This document shows, in pieces, positions 1 to 6,901 of a DNA stretch of 16,302 bases (position 1 is its first letter; each line of letters begins with the position of its first letter). Position numbers and translations under genes: made by a program. The stretch is from positions 1 to 16,302 of the forward strand of contig CAIRNC010000089.1 in assembly GCA_903879875.1 (NCBI GenBank), read 5' to 3'. Source of the stretch: an uncultured Bacteroidota bacterium. GTDB lineage: Bacteria > Bacteroidota > Bacteroidia > Flavobacteriales > Flavobacteriaceae. The notes under the pieces are model-generated. The model searched no databases. It saw only the letters and a program-made list of their open reading frames with translations, and was not told where the DNA came from.

Positions 1-1
1 A

Positions 2-1048
2 AAAATATTTTTATTCCTAGCACTAATATTTATAAATAAAACCAGTTTCAGTCAGAATAAAGAGGCGGCAGAAAAGATTGTTGAAGAAGGTATTCCCTAT
101 CATGACAGAGGTAATTATGATAAGGCCATTCGGAAATATAATGCAGCTTTAGAGGTCGATAAAGATAATTTATTAGCACTTTCAGAAAAGGCATATACGT
201 TATTGATGTCTAAAAATTATGATGAGGCTATTTATACTTGTAAAAAAGCTATTGAAAAACATCCAAAAGACTTAGGATTAAAATCAGTTTATATTACTTA
301 TGGAACTGCATTTGACGCATTAAGAAATACGGAAAGATCGATAAAAGCATACGAAGAAGGCATAAAAGCGTTTCCTGATTTTTATCAACTTTATTTCAAT
401 AAAGGAGTTGTTTATTCAGATGTCGAAAAGTATGATGATGCTTTATTGAGTTTTCAACAATCAATTGCAATCAATCCTGATCATGCCAATTCACACAACG
501 GAATTGCAAGAATAGAAAAATTAAAGAATAGGAAAATTCCAGCCATTTTAGCTTATTGTAGATTTTTAATTATTGAACCGCAAACGGATAGAGCACTTGA
601 AAATCTTGGAAGTTTAAAAAAATTAATGAGCGCTGAAACAAAGCAAACAGGAAAAGAAATTACTACTCAAAATCCGCCATCCAATACAGATGAATCCAAC
701 GACAACAAATTTGTAATAGCTGAATTATCACTTAAGAAAGAAACTTTATATGATACAGATAGTAAAAACAAAAGTAAATCGGAAGTAGAAAATTTTATTC
801 GAAAATTCGATAAAATTTGTACATCTTTAGAACAAACAAAGCAAGATAATAATGGGTTTTATTGGGATTATTATGTGCACTATTTTATTGATATGAAGAA
901 AAATAATAATTTAGAGGCTTTTTCATATATCATTTATGCTTCCATCGAGCATGAAAACGATGATGTAGCCAGATGGTTGAAGAGAAATACGAAAAAAATA
1001 GAAAAATTCTATGAATGGGCTAAAGCTTATAAATGGAATAATGAATAA
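2..1048 (+). CDS. Exported TPR-repeat protein, 5' end outside window
   Basis: The frame is open from base 2, well upstream of the first in-frame ATG (203). Its first visible residues, KIFLFLALIF followed by SFSQ, are the hydrophobic core and cleavage region of a signal peptide. The true start is therefore a few codons left of the window, and the ATG at 203 falls inside a TPR. About 348 residues are visible. Roughly five TPR-like helical pairs occupy residues 22-195, with the usual small/aromatic pattern (for example Y..GN..KAI..Y..AL..D and Y...KYDDAL..F..SI.INPDH). A low-complexity linker and an unrecognised helical C-terminal region rich in K, N and aromatic residues follow. TPRs are protein-interaction scaffolds, and the export signal places this one in the periplasm or at the outer membrane. 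The partner and exact function cannot be read from the sequence. The next gene converges on it, with about 115 bp between and no clear terminator hairpin. Confidence 0.85.
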   Translation, partial: KIFLFLALIFINKTSFSQNKEAAEKIVEEGIPYHDRGNYDKAIRKYNAALEVDKDNLLALSEKAYTLLMSKNYDEAIYTCKKAIEKHPKDLGLKSVYITYGTAFDALRNTERSIKAYEEGIKAFPDFYQLYFNKGVVYSDVEKYDDALLSFQQSIAINPDHANSHNGIARIEKLKNRKIPAILAYCRFLIIEPQTDRALENLGSLKKLMSAETKQTGKEITTQNPPSNTDESNDNKFVIAELSLKKETLYDTDSKNKSKSEVENFIRKFDKICTSLEQTKQDNNGFYWDYYVHYFIDMKKNNNLEAFSYIIYASIEHENDDVARWLKRNTKKIEKFYEWAKAYKWNNE

Positions 1049-1163
1049 ACGCTTTATAATTTCATATTTAAAGTATCCCTTTAGCAAAACCAACAGTTTC
1101 TCGATACATTTGAGGTGAATTATCAGGTTTTTTTTAAAAATAGGCTGAAATAATAACTGCACA

Positions 1164-1778
1164 TCATCCCCCAAAGACAATTTGAACGATTGTGCTAGGT
1201 TTTCCAATTTCAACATCATCAATAACACCATAGGCTAGGTATTCCAATTTTTCGGGCTGTCCGATAGTCTCCAATTCAACTTCGTGTATAAAAGGACTTT
1301 TGGTAATCCTCGAAACCAATTGCCATTCATCACTATTTTTTTTACGGTAGTAGAGATTAAGGCCGTCTGCTAATTTCTTTATAAAGCATATTTGTACCTG
1401 ACCTCCAGAAATTCGAGTGCTAATCTCTGCGTAATAATTTTCTGGATTTTTACTTCTTTTGGGTGTAACGATGCCAAGACTACTGCCAATTGCTTCGGTG
1501 TAATTTTCTTCGGTTTTATATCGGCTTATTCGAGCTCTTAATTTTCTGCCTTTGGTATCCAAAACATGATTTCTATCTTTAACAGCTGCTTTAAGTTGCG
1601 CTTTTAAACTTACCACTTTTTGAATGACGTCGGTTATGGCATCGCAATATTCTTGATCAGCAACAACTTCTTCGGGTGTCAAATGCAAGGTTGTTGCATG
1701 CACACTAATTTGGCTTTTATAGTTGGTTGCCCATACTGCCAATTTCGGGTCGGAACTAGGTAAATAATAATTGGGCAT
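1164..1778 (-). CDS. Unrecognised 204-aa protein with Fn3-like C-terminal domain
   Basis: I do not recognise a named family. There is no signal peptide or membrane segment, so the protein is probably cytoplasmic. Residues 1-30 are polar. Residues 35-95 look helical and strongly basic, with a heptad-like stretch around VIQKVVSLKAQLKAAVKDR. Residues 120-204 are beta-rich, with alternating hydrophobic residues, a Trp in DEWQLV and a final A.G....EIGKPS..VQI strand pair. This resembles the end of a fibronectin type III fold; that is an inference from the pattern, not a motif match. The start at 1778 is the natural one because the N-terminus reads sensibly and 112 bp then separate it from the tandem-repeat array at 1891-2121. 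No TAnnTTTG promoter is evident upstream. It could be a structural or surface-associated protein or a repeat-linked accessory protein. Confidence 0.75.
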   Translation of the reverse strand: MPNYYLPSSDPKLAVWATNYKSQISVHATTLHLTPEEVVADQEYCDAITDVIQKVVSLKAQLKAAVKDRNHVLDTKGRKLRARISRYKTEENYTEAIGSSLGIVTPKRSKNPENYYAEISTRISGGQVQICFIKKLADGLNLYYRKKNSDEWQLVSRITKSPFIHEVELETIGQPEKLEYLAYGVIDDVEIGKPSTIVQIVFGG

Positions 1779-1890
1779 ATTCTAAATTTTATAGTTATAC
1801 ACGCTCTTTATTTTCTATAACGCTAGCTAAAACAATCTATTGTAGTGGATTATATTAAAAAAATCTTAAAAAGTATAGGTAATTATACGT

Positions 1891-2121
1891 CTCCATTTAA
1901 AAAAGGGATTGCCCTAATTTGTTAGGGGCAGTCCCAAAATGAATTTGGAACAACCCAAAATAAATGTGGGTTATCCTAAAGTAAGTTTGGATTTACCCAA
2001 ATTAATATTGAGGCAACCCAAAATTAATTGAAAGCAATCCAAAACAAAAAAGGGATGTGCCAAAATACTATTGGAACAATCCAAAATAGTTTTGGGATAG
2101 CCTTAAATTAAACTGGGATAG
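1891..2121. repeat. Array of eleven degenerate 21-bp tandem repeats
   Basis: Eleven consecutive units start at 1891, 1912, 1933, 1954, 1975, 1996, 2017, 2038, 2059, 2080 and 2101. Every unit is exactly 21 bp although the units differ at many positions. The typical unit begins CCCAAAAT, has a short A/T centre, then TTTGG or TTGGG, and ends in a loose 4-nt tail such as ACAA, TTAT or ATAG. CCCAAA and TTTGGG are reverse complements, so most units are themselves imperfect palindromes. The array fills most of the 351-bp gap between two minus-strand genes and starts 9 bp past the stop codon of the GyrI-like gene. Twenty-one bp equals two turns of B-DNA, so all units face the same side of the helix. 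The frame across the units has several stops, so the array is not a protein repeat. There are no spacers, so it is not CRISPR. Confidence 0.95.
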
Positions 2122-2129
2122 AAATACAA

Positions 2130-2606
2130 TCAGGATTGTTGCTTCACCGGAATCCAAATTTCCTCTTCGGAGTTCGGGTCGTTGGTTTTATATTTCGCGC
2201 CGAGGATTTCAAATTGGGGTCTATTATCTAATTCATAGTTGGAAGCGGGCAACCATTCGGTATAAATAGCATTAAAAAAAGCAGCTGCATTGCTTTGGTC
2301 GCCTTTGTATTGAAAAACAGCATATAAGCCTTTTTGAATTTCTAACGTTTCCATTCCTTCTGGAACAAAACCAAAATTAGAAACAGGAACAGCTGCCCAT
2401 TTTACAAAAAGTTCGTTCATCCCAAATGAAAACCCAATGGGATTCACCTGAATATTAAATAAATCCGTTCCAATAGCATTTGGAACTTCTTTGCGTCGAG
2501 GCATAAAACTGCTCCACAATTCAAATGCACGGTAATCAGAATAGGTAAAGGAAAGTTTCTTGCCTAAGAATTTTGTAGTTGGAAAGTTTTTGATTTGTAG
2601 GTTCAT
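2130..2606 (-). CDS. GyrI-like small-molecule-binding domain protein
   Basis: This 158-aa protein has the layout of the GyrI-like / AraC effector-binding fold (SHS2-type duplication). The first half is MNLQIKNFPT..FLGKK.., with a WSSFMPRRKEV helix. In the second half, GMETLEIQKGLYAVFQYKG is the family's conserved 'G.y.kf...G' strand region. The end, FFNAIYTEWLPASNYELDNRP.FE, is followed by EEEIWIPVK, a very typical GyrI-domain ending. No DNA-binding helix-turn-helix is present, so this is a stand-alone ligand-binding domain, as in many SbmC/GyrI and Bacteroidota effector-domain proteins. The ligand is unknown. Its ATG lies 2 bp after the stop codon of the RAYT transposase gene, so no room remains for a private promoter. 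It is either co-transcribed with the transposase or uses a promoter inside that gene. Confidence 0.85.
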   Translation of the reverse strand: MNLQIKNFPTTKFLGKKLSFTYSDYRAFELWSSFMPRRKEVPNAIGTDLFNIQVNPIGFSFGMNELFVKWAAVPVSNFGFVPEGMETLEIQKGLYAVFQYKGDQSNAAAFFNAIYTEWLPASNYELDNRPQFEILGAKYKTNDPNSEEEIWIPVKQQS

Positions 2607-2608
2607 TG

Positions 2609-3184
2609 TTAGCGAAATTTATCTTTATTCCAATTCATTGGATTTTCAAAGATATAATTTTGAATGGTATCAAACGATTTTGAATTGCGTATAATGTGGT
2701 CATGGAATCGGGATTGCCATCCGAAATTGGTATTTATATGTCGTGCCATTTTGGTCACAATGGATTTATAGGATCCAACAATGGATGAAATGGTATTTTT
2801 ACCTTGATTTTGAAATCGGGTTTGTCCTAATGTGGTATTTGTTTCGGTTGTAGAGACAAGGCAATGCCTTGTCTCTACAGATTTGGTTATCGATAATGTT
2901 GGGACGTCAATTTTATTAATAATCAATATCCCATGAACATGATTGGGCATCACCACAAAATTCCCCAATTCAATAAACGAAAAATGATTCGGAATTTCCA
3001 TCCAATATTGTTCTGCCAATTTTCCTATTTCGGATAATTGCATATTGTCATTTTGGATGGTTCCGAAAAAATGTTCTCGATTTTGGGTGCAGATGGTGAT
3101 GAAATAGGCACCGTTGGTTCCGTAATCCCATGTTTGTAGACGCGTGGAAGGAATACGGTATTTGTTTTGAAATTTATTTTGCAT
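2609..3184 (-). CDS. REP-associated tyrosine transposase (RAYT, Y1/HUH family)
   Basis: This 191-aa protein matches the IS200-like Y1 transposase domain of RAYTs. The N-terminal strand GAYFITICTQNREHFFG is typical. The HUH metal-binding motif is in VVMPNHVHGILII (His82 and His84). The C-terminal block WQSRFHDHIIRN..S.. leads to NYIFENP, with Tyr177 at the position of the catalytic Tyr of E. coli TnpA-REP. All catalytic residues are present, so the enzyme could be active. RAYTs are single-copy chromosomal enzymes that cut single-stranded REP palindromes. Here a 31-bp REP-like palindrome lies inside the gene (2849-2879), encoding about residues 102-112 (SVETRHCLVST) in a linker, without breaking the frame. 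A second copy lies 72 bp upstream. No insertion-sequence ends or target duplications are evident. Confidence 0.92.
   Translation of the reverse strand: MQNKFQNKYRIPSTRLQTWDYGTNGAYFITICTQNREHFFGTIQNDNMQLSEIGKLAEQYWMEIPNHFSFIELGNFVVMPNHVHGILIINKIDVPTLSITKSVETRHCLVSTTETNTTLGQTRFQNQGKNTISSIVGSYKSIVTKMARHINTNFGWQSRFHDHIIRNSKSFDTIQNYIFENPMNWNKDKFR
2849..2879. repeat. REP-like palindrome inside the RAYT coding sequence
   Basis: This is a perfect palindrome with 15-bp arms: TGTAGAGACAAGGCA at 2849-2863 and its reverse complement at 2865-2879, around a single central A. It is embedded in frame in the transposase gene. The element shares its right arm and most of its left arm with the copy at 3256-3283, and differs there at the central base (A here, C there). 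Matching palindromes in and beside a RAYT gene are what the REP/RAYT relationship predicts. That this enzyme recognises this palindrome is an inference. Confidence 0.93.
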
Positions 3185-3215
3185 GGCGTTGAATGTTATA
3201 TCGTTATGCGAAATA

Positions 3216-3249
3216 ATAAATAAATTTTCACAAATTAAAATTTATTTAT
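3216..3249. repeat. 13-bp A/T-only inverted repeat upstream of RAYT
   Basis: Thirteen-bp arms (ATAAATAAATTTT at 3216-3228 and its exact reverse complement at 3237-3249) flank an 8-nt loop, CACAAATT. It lies 32 bp upstream of the transposase start and directly beside the REP-derived terminator. It could be a weak hairpin, a binding site or part of the transposase control region. The arms contain no G or C, so in RNA the hairpin would be only moderately stable. Confidence 0.7.
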
Positions 3250-3250
3250 A

Positions 3251-3283
3251 AAAAAAGAGACAAGGCACTGCCTTGTCTCTACA
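3251..3283 (-). terminator. Rho-independent terminator of icmF formed by a REP-like palindrome
   Basis: Read on the minus strand, 20 nt after the icmF stop codon, the RNA has the stem AGAGACAAGGCA (3280-3269), a 1-nt centre, and the matching arm (3267-3256), followed at once by a run of U (the A run at 3251-3256). This is the form of an intrinsic terminator. The stem is the same palindrome found inside the RAYT gene (2849-2879), so a mobile repeat seems to be serving as the terminator. The outer TGT of the left arm is not conserved here; it is replaced by the A-run. Confidence 0.85.
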
Positions 3284-3302
3284 AAATTATTTTTATTAAA
3301 TA

Positions 3303-6300
3303 TTACATATTTCGTCGATACTGGCCACCAACCTCGAATAACGCATTCGTAATTTGTCCTAACGAACAAACCTTGGTAGCCTCCATTAATTTTTCAAAAA
3401 TGTTTTGGTTACTAATCGCTGCATCTTGTAATATGGTAATGTGTTCGGCTACTTTTTCGGCGCTGGTTTTTTGCAAATTGGTCAACATATCAATTTGATA
3501 TTGTTTTTCTTCTTCGGTGGCACGAATTACTTCGGCAGGAATTACGGTTGGAGAACCTTTAGAACTTAAGAAGGTATTTACACCAATAATTGGAAATTCT
3601 CCTGTGTGTTTCAAAGTTTCATAATACAACGATTCTTCTTGAATTTTAGAACGTTGATACATGGTTTCCATAGCTCCAAGTACACCGCCACGCTCTGTGA
3701 TTCGGTCAAATTCTTGTAATACAGCCGCTTCTACTAAATCGGTTAATTCTTCAATAATAAACGAACCTTGAATTGGATTTTCATTTTTCGCTAAACCTAA
3801 TTCTTTATTGATAATCAACTGGATTGCCATCGCTCTACGAACTGATTCTTCCGTTGGTGTAGTGATGGCTTCGTCATACGCGTTTGTGTGTAACGAATTA
3901 CAGTTATCATAAATAGCATACAACGCTTGTAAAGTCGTACGAATATCATTGAAATCAATTTCTTGTGCGTGTAATGAACGACCTGAAGTTTGAATATGAT
4001 ATTTCAACATTTGTGCTCTTTCGTTGGCACCGTATTTATTTTTTAAAGCTTTCGCCCAAATCTTACGTGCCACACGACCAATCACCGCATATTCTGGATC
4101 AATTCCGTTGGAGAAAAAGAACGATAAGTTAGGTCCAAAATCATTAATGTTCATACCTCGACTTAAATAGTATTCCACGTAAGTGAAACCATTAGCCAAG
4201 GTAAAAGCCAATTGTGTAATCGGATTTGCTCCTGCTTCGGCAATATGATAACCCGAAATGGAAACCGAATAGAAATTACGAACATTTTCTTTGATGAAAT
4301 ATTCTTGAACGTCACCCATTAAACGTAAGGCAAATTCAGTTGAGAAAATGCAAGTGTTTTGCGCTTGATCTTCTTTTAAAATATCCGCTTGAACTGTTCC
4401 ACGAACTTGTGCTAACGTTTTAATTTTAATGTCATTATACACATCCGAAGGCAACACTTGATCTCCGGTCACACCCAAAAGCATCAATCCTAAACCATTA
4501 TTCCCTTCCGGTAAATCGCCTTGGTATTTTGGTCGGATGGTTCCTTTTTTCTTATATATTTCGTTTATTTTTTCTTCAACTTCTACTTGAAGATTGTGTT
4601 CAACGATGTATTTTTCGCAGTTTTGATCGATGGCAGCATTCATGAAAAACCCAAGCAGCATAGGTGCTGGACCATTAATCGTCATCGAAACCGAAGTTAA
4701 AGGATGACTTAAATCAAAACCTGAATATAATTTTTTAGCATCGTCTAAACAACAAATAGAAACTCCTGCATTTCCAATTTTACCATAAATATCAGGTCGA
4801 ACGTGTGGGTCATTTCCGTATAAAGTTACAGAGTCAAAAGCTGTTGAAAGACGTTTTGCAGGCAATCCAGCAGAAACATAATGGAAACGTTTATTAGTAC
4901 GTTCTGGTCCGCCTTCACCAGCAAACATTCGGCTTGGATCTTCTCCTTCACGCTTGAAAGGATACAATCCAGATGCAAATGGGAATTCTCCAGGCACATT
5001 CTCTTGTAAATTCCATTTTAGAATATCGCCCCAAGCTTGGTATTTTGGTAACGATATTTTCGGAATTTGAGAATGCGATAAACTCTCGGTATGCGTTGCT
5101 ATTTTAATTTCCTTATCACGGACTTTAAAACTGTAAAACGGATTTTTGTATTTGTTTACTTTTTCGTCCCAAGTAAGAATTACTTCCCAATTGTAGGGAT
5201 CCAAATTCATTTTTACTCGGTCGAATTCTTTTACTAAAAGATTCAAAAACTCATTTCTACTTTCGTCTTTCGATTGTAAAATAGTTTCTTCAATTCCCGC
5301 TTTTGTCAACGATGGTTTGCTTCCAAAAACAGTCTCTATTGTTTTATAAATTCCGTATAATTTTTGAGCCACTTCTACTTGTGTCAGTGCCGTTTCGTCG
5401 TATTTTCTATTGTTCTCTGCAATCTCCGATAAATATCTTGTTCGATGAGGTGGAATAACAAATATTTTCTCACTCATTTCACGAGTGATTTGAAACGTCG
5501 ATTTTAAATCTGCTCCAGTTTTTTCTACAATTTTATCCATAATGGATTTGTAGAGCGTGTTCATTCCTGGGTCGTTGAACTGTGAAGCAATCGTTCCGAA
5601 AATCGGCATCGAATCTACATTTTCATCCCAAAGATTGTGATTGCGTTGGTATTGTTTTTTGACATCACGAATGGCATCTAGCGCCCCACGTTTGTCAAAT
5701 TTATTTAAGGCTACTAAATCGGCAAAATCCAACATGTCGATTTTTTCCAATTGGGTGGCCGCACCAAATTCAGGTGTCATAACATACAATGAAACATCGG
5801 AGTGATCCATAATTTCAGTGTCCGATTGACCAATACCTGAAGTTTCCAAAATGATAATGTCATATTTGGCTGCTTTCAACACTTCAATCGCTTCATTCAC
5901 ATATTTAGACAAAGCCAAATTCGATTGACGAGTCGCCAACGAACGCATATAGACTCTAGAGTTATTAATAGCATTCATACGAATTCTATCGCCTAAAAGT
6001 GCTCCGCCAGTTTTTCTTTTGGATGGGTCTACAGAAATTAATCCGATGGTTTTTTCTGGGAAATCGATTAAGAATCGACGTACCAATTCATCTACTAATG
6101 ATGATTTTCCGGCACCACCCGTTCCTGTAATTCCTAAAACCGGAATTTTATTGGTTTCGTTTTTCTTATGAATAGCGTCAAAAGCTGGCTTGGCTATTTC
6201 CGGAAAATTCTCTGCCGCTGAAATTAATCGCGCAATTGCAGTAGGATTTTTATCTTCGATATGTTCTAATTCATCTGTCAATTGATCACCAACAGGATAA

Positions 6301-6731
6301 TCGGAACGTTGCACCAAATCATTAATCATGCCTTGCAATCCCATAGCACGACCATCATCTGGAGAATAAATTCTTGTAATTCCGTAGGCTTGTAATTCGG
6401 CTATTTCCGTAGGAAGGATAACTCCTCCACCGCCACCAAAAATTTTAATATGACCTGCTCCTTTTGCAGCAAGCAAGTCGTGCATATATTTAAAATATTC
6501 GTTATGTCCGCCTTGATAAGACGTCATTGCAATAGCATTTGAATCTTCTTGAATAGCAGTATTTACTACTTCTTCCACACTTCTGTCGTGACCAAGATGA
6601 ATGACTTCAACGCCAGTGGCTTGGATAATTCTACGCATAATGTTGATAGCCGCATCGTGTCCGTCAAAAAGGGACGCAGCAGTAACAATTCTTACTTTAT
6701 TTTTAGGAATATAAGGAGTTTGTGGTTCCAT
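3303..6731 (-). CDS. icmF: Fused isobutyryl-CoA mutase IcmF (B12-dependent)
   Basis: This 1142-aa three-part fusion has the full IcmF order. Residues 10-145 are the cobalamin-binding domain, with DGHD (His25 as lower cobalt ligand) and the SYQGGH and GGGG segments. Residues 195-400 are the MeaB/MeaI-type G-protein chaperone, with P-loop GTGGAGKS at 203-210 and NKFD at 343-346. Residues 560-1142 are the mutase barrel. The active-site region reads YPFKREGEDPSRMFAGEG (590-607) and HIQTSGRSLHAQE, the IcmF form, rather than the PTMY.FRPWT and QTSGWSL of methylmalonyl-CoA mutase. The enzyme should interconvert isobutyryl-CoA and n-butyryl-CoA (and possibly isovaleryl-CoA and pivalyl-CoA) with adenosylcobalamin, while the GTPase part protects and loads the cofactor. 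It is divergent from the branched-chain 2-oxoacid dehydrogenase E1 gene, whose products include isobutyryl-CoA. Databases often call such proteins methylmalonyl-CoA mutase, which would be misleading here. A REP-like terminator follows it. Confidence 0.94.
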   Translation of the reverse strand: MEPQTPYIPKNKVRIVTAASLFDGHDAAINIMRRIIQATGVEVIHLGHDRSVEEVVNTAIQEDSNAIAMTSYQGGHNEYFKYMHDLLAAKGAGHIKIFGGGGGVILPTEIAELQAYGITRIYSPDDGRAMGLQGMINDLVQRSDYPVGDQLTDELEHIEDKNPTAIARLISAAENFPEIAKPAFDAIHKKNETNKIPVLGITGTGGAGKSSLVDELVRRFLIDFPEKTIGLISVDPSKRKTGGALLGDRIRMNAINNSRVYMRSLATRQSNLALSKYVNEAIEVLKAAKYDIIILETSGIGQSDTEIMDHSDVSLYVMTPEFGAATQLEKIDMLDFADLVALNKFDKRGALDAIRDVKKQYQRNHNLWDENVDSMPIFGTIASQFNDPGMNTLYKSIMDKIVEKTGADLKSTFQITREMSEKIFVIPPHRTRYLSEIAENNRKYDETALTQVEVAQKLYGIYKTIETVFGSKPSLTKAGIEETILQSKDESRNEFLNLLVKEFDRVKMNLDPYNWEVILTWDEKVNKYKNPFYSFKVRDKEIKIATHTESLSHSQIPKISLPKYQAWGDILKWNLQENVPGEFPFASGLYPFKREGEDPSRMFAGEGGPERTNKRFHYVSAGLPAKRLSTAFDSVTLYGNDPHVRPDIYGKIGNAGVSICCLDDAKKLYSGFDLSHPLTSVSMTINGPAPMLLGFFMNAAIDQNCEKYIVEHNLQVEVEEKINEIYKKKGTIRPKYQGDLPEGNNGLGLMLLGVTGDQVLPSDVYNDIKIKTLAQVRGTVQADILKEDQAQNTCIFSTEFALRLMGDVQEYFIKENVRNFYSVSISGYHIAEAGANPITQLAFTLANGFTYVEYYLSRGMNINDFGPNLSFFFSNGIDPEYAVIGRVARKIWAKALKNKYGANERAQMLKYHIQTSGRSLHAQEIDFNDIRTTLQALYAIYDNCNSLHTNAYDEAITTPTEESVRRAMAIQLIINKELGLAKNENPIQGSFIIEELTDLVEAAVLQEFDRITERGGVLGAMETMYQRSKIQEESLYYETLKHTGEFPIIGVNTFLSSKGSPTVIPAEVIRATEEEKQYQIDMLTNLQKTSAEKVAEHITILQDAAISNQNIFEKLMEATKVCSLGQITNALFEVGGQYRRNM

Positions 6732-6869
6732 TGGTAATTTTTATTCAAATTTGAGTGCGCAATTTACGAATTTAATAATTTTATCTGATTTAATTTCTGT
6801 AAATCTTTAAAGCAGAAAAAAGATGTATTCAAAATTATAACAATTCAAGTCAATTCTGTTATTTTTTTA

Positions 6870-6877
6870 TACTTTTG
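6870..6877 (+). promoter_or_regulatory. Bacteroidota -7 promoter element of the E1 gene
   Basis: TACTTTTG fits the TAnnTTTG -7 consensus of Bacteroidota sigma-70 promoters. It lies 24 bp before the ATG at 6902, so transcription would start near 6882-6885 and leave a short leader. A clear TTG at -33 is not visible. The element overlaps a TTG at 6875 that could be mistaken for a start codon. Confidence 0.6.
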
Positions 6878-6901
6878 GGGACGATTAAAAACGACTACAA
6901 A

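Noticed and set aside
203..205. ATG at 203 as the start of the TPR protein
   Set aside because: The frame is open to the window edge and the upstream part encodes a signal peptide and another TPR.
923..1231. 102-codon minus-strand frame across the 3' ends of two convergent genes
   Set aside because: It overlaps the end of the TPR gene and of the 204-aa protein gene, and its sequence resembles no protein; it is a shadow frame.
1891..2121. The 21-bp array as a CRISPR or as a coding heptapeptide repeat
   Set aside because: Units are contiguous with no unique spacers, so it is not CRISPR. In the frame that gives PKINLEQ-like heptads there are stops in several units (for example TAA in the second and TGA in the seventh), so no protein spans it.
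3303..6731. Methylmalonyl-CoA mutase instead of IcmF
   Set aside because: The three-domain fusion with an internal G-protein, and the YPFKREGEDPSRMF and QTSGRSLHAQE active-site segments, are the IcmF form.
6830..6837. TAATTTTG on the minus strand as the icmF promoter
   Set aside because: The -7 match is exact, but no TTG lies 17-23 bp upstream and it would leave a leader of about 95 nt; too weak to annotate.
6875..6901. TTG at 6875 as the start of the E1 gene
   Set aside because: It lies within the -7 promoter element TACTTTTG, and the extra nine residues have no family match; the ATG at 6902 gives the normal N-terminus.
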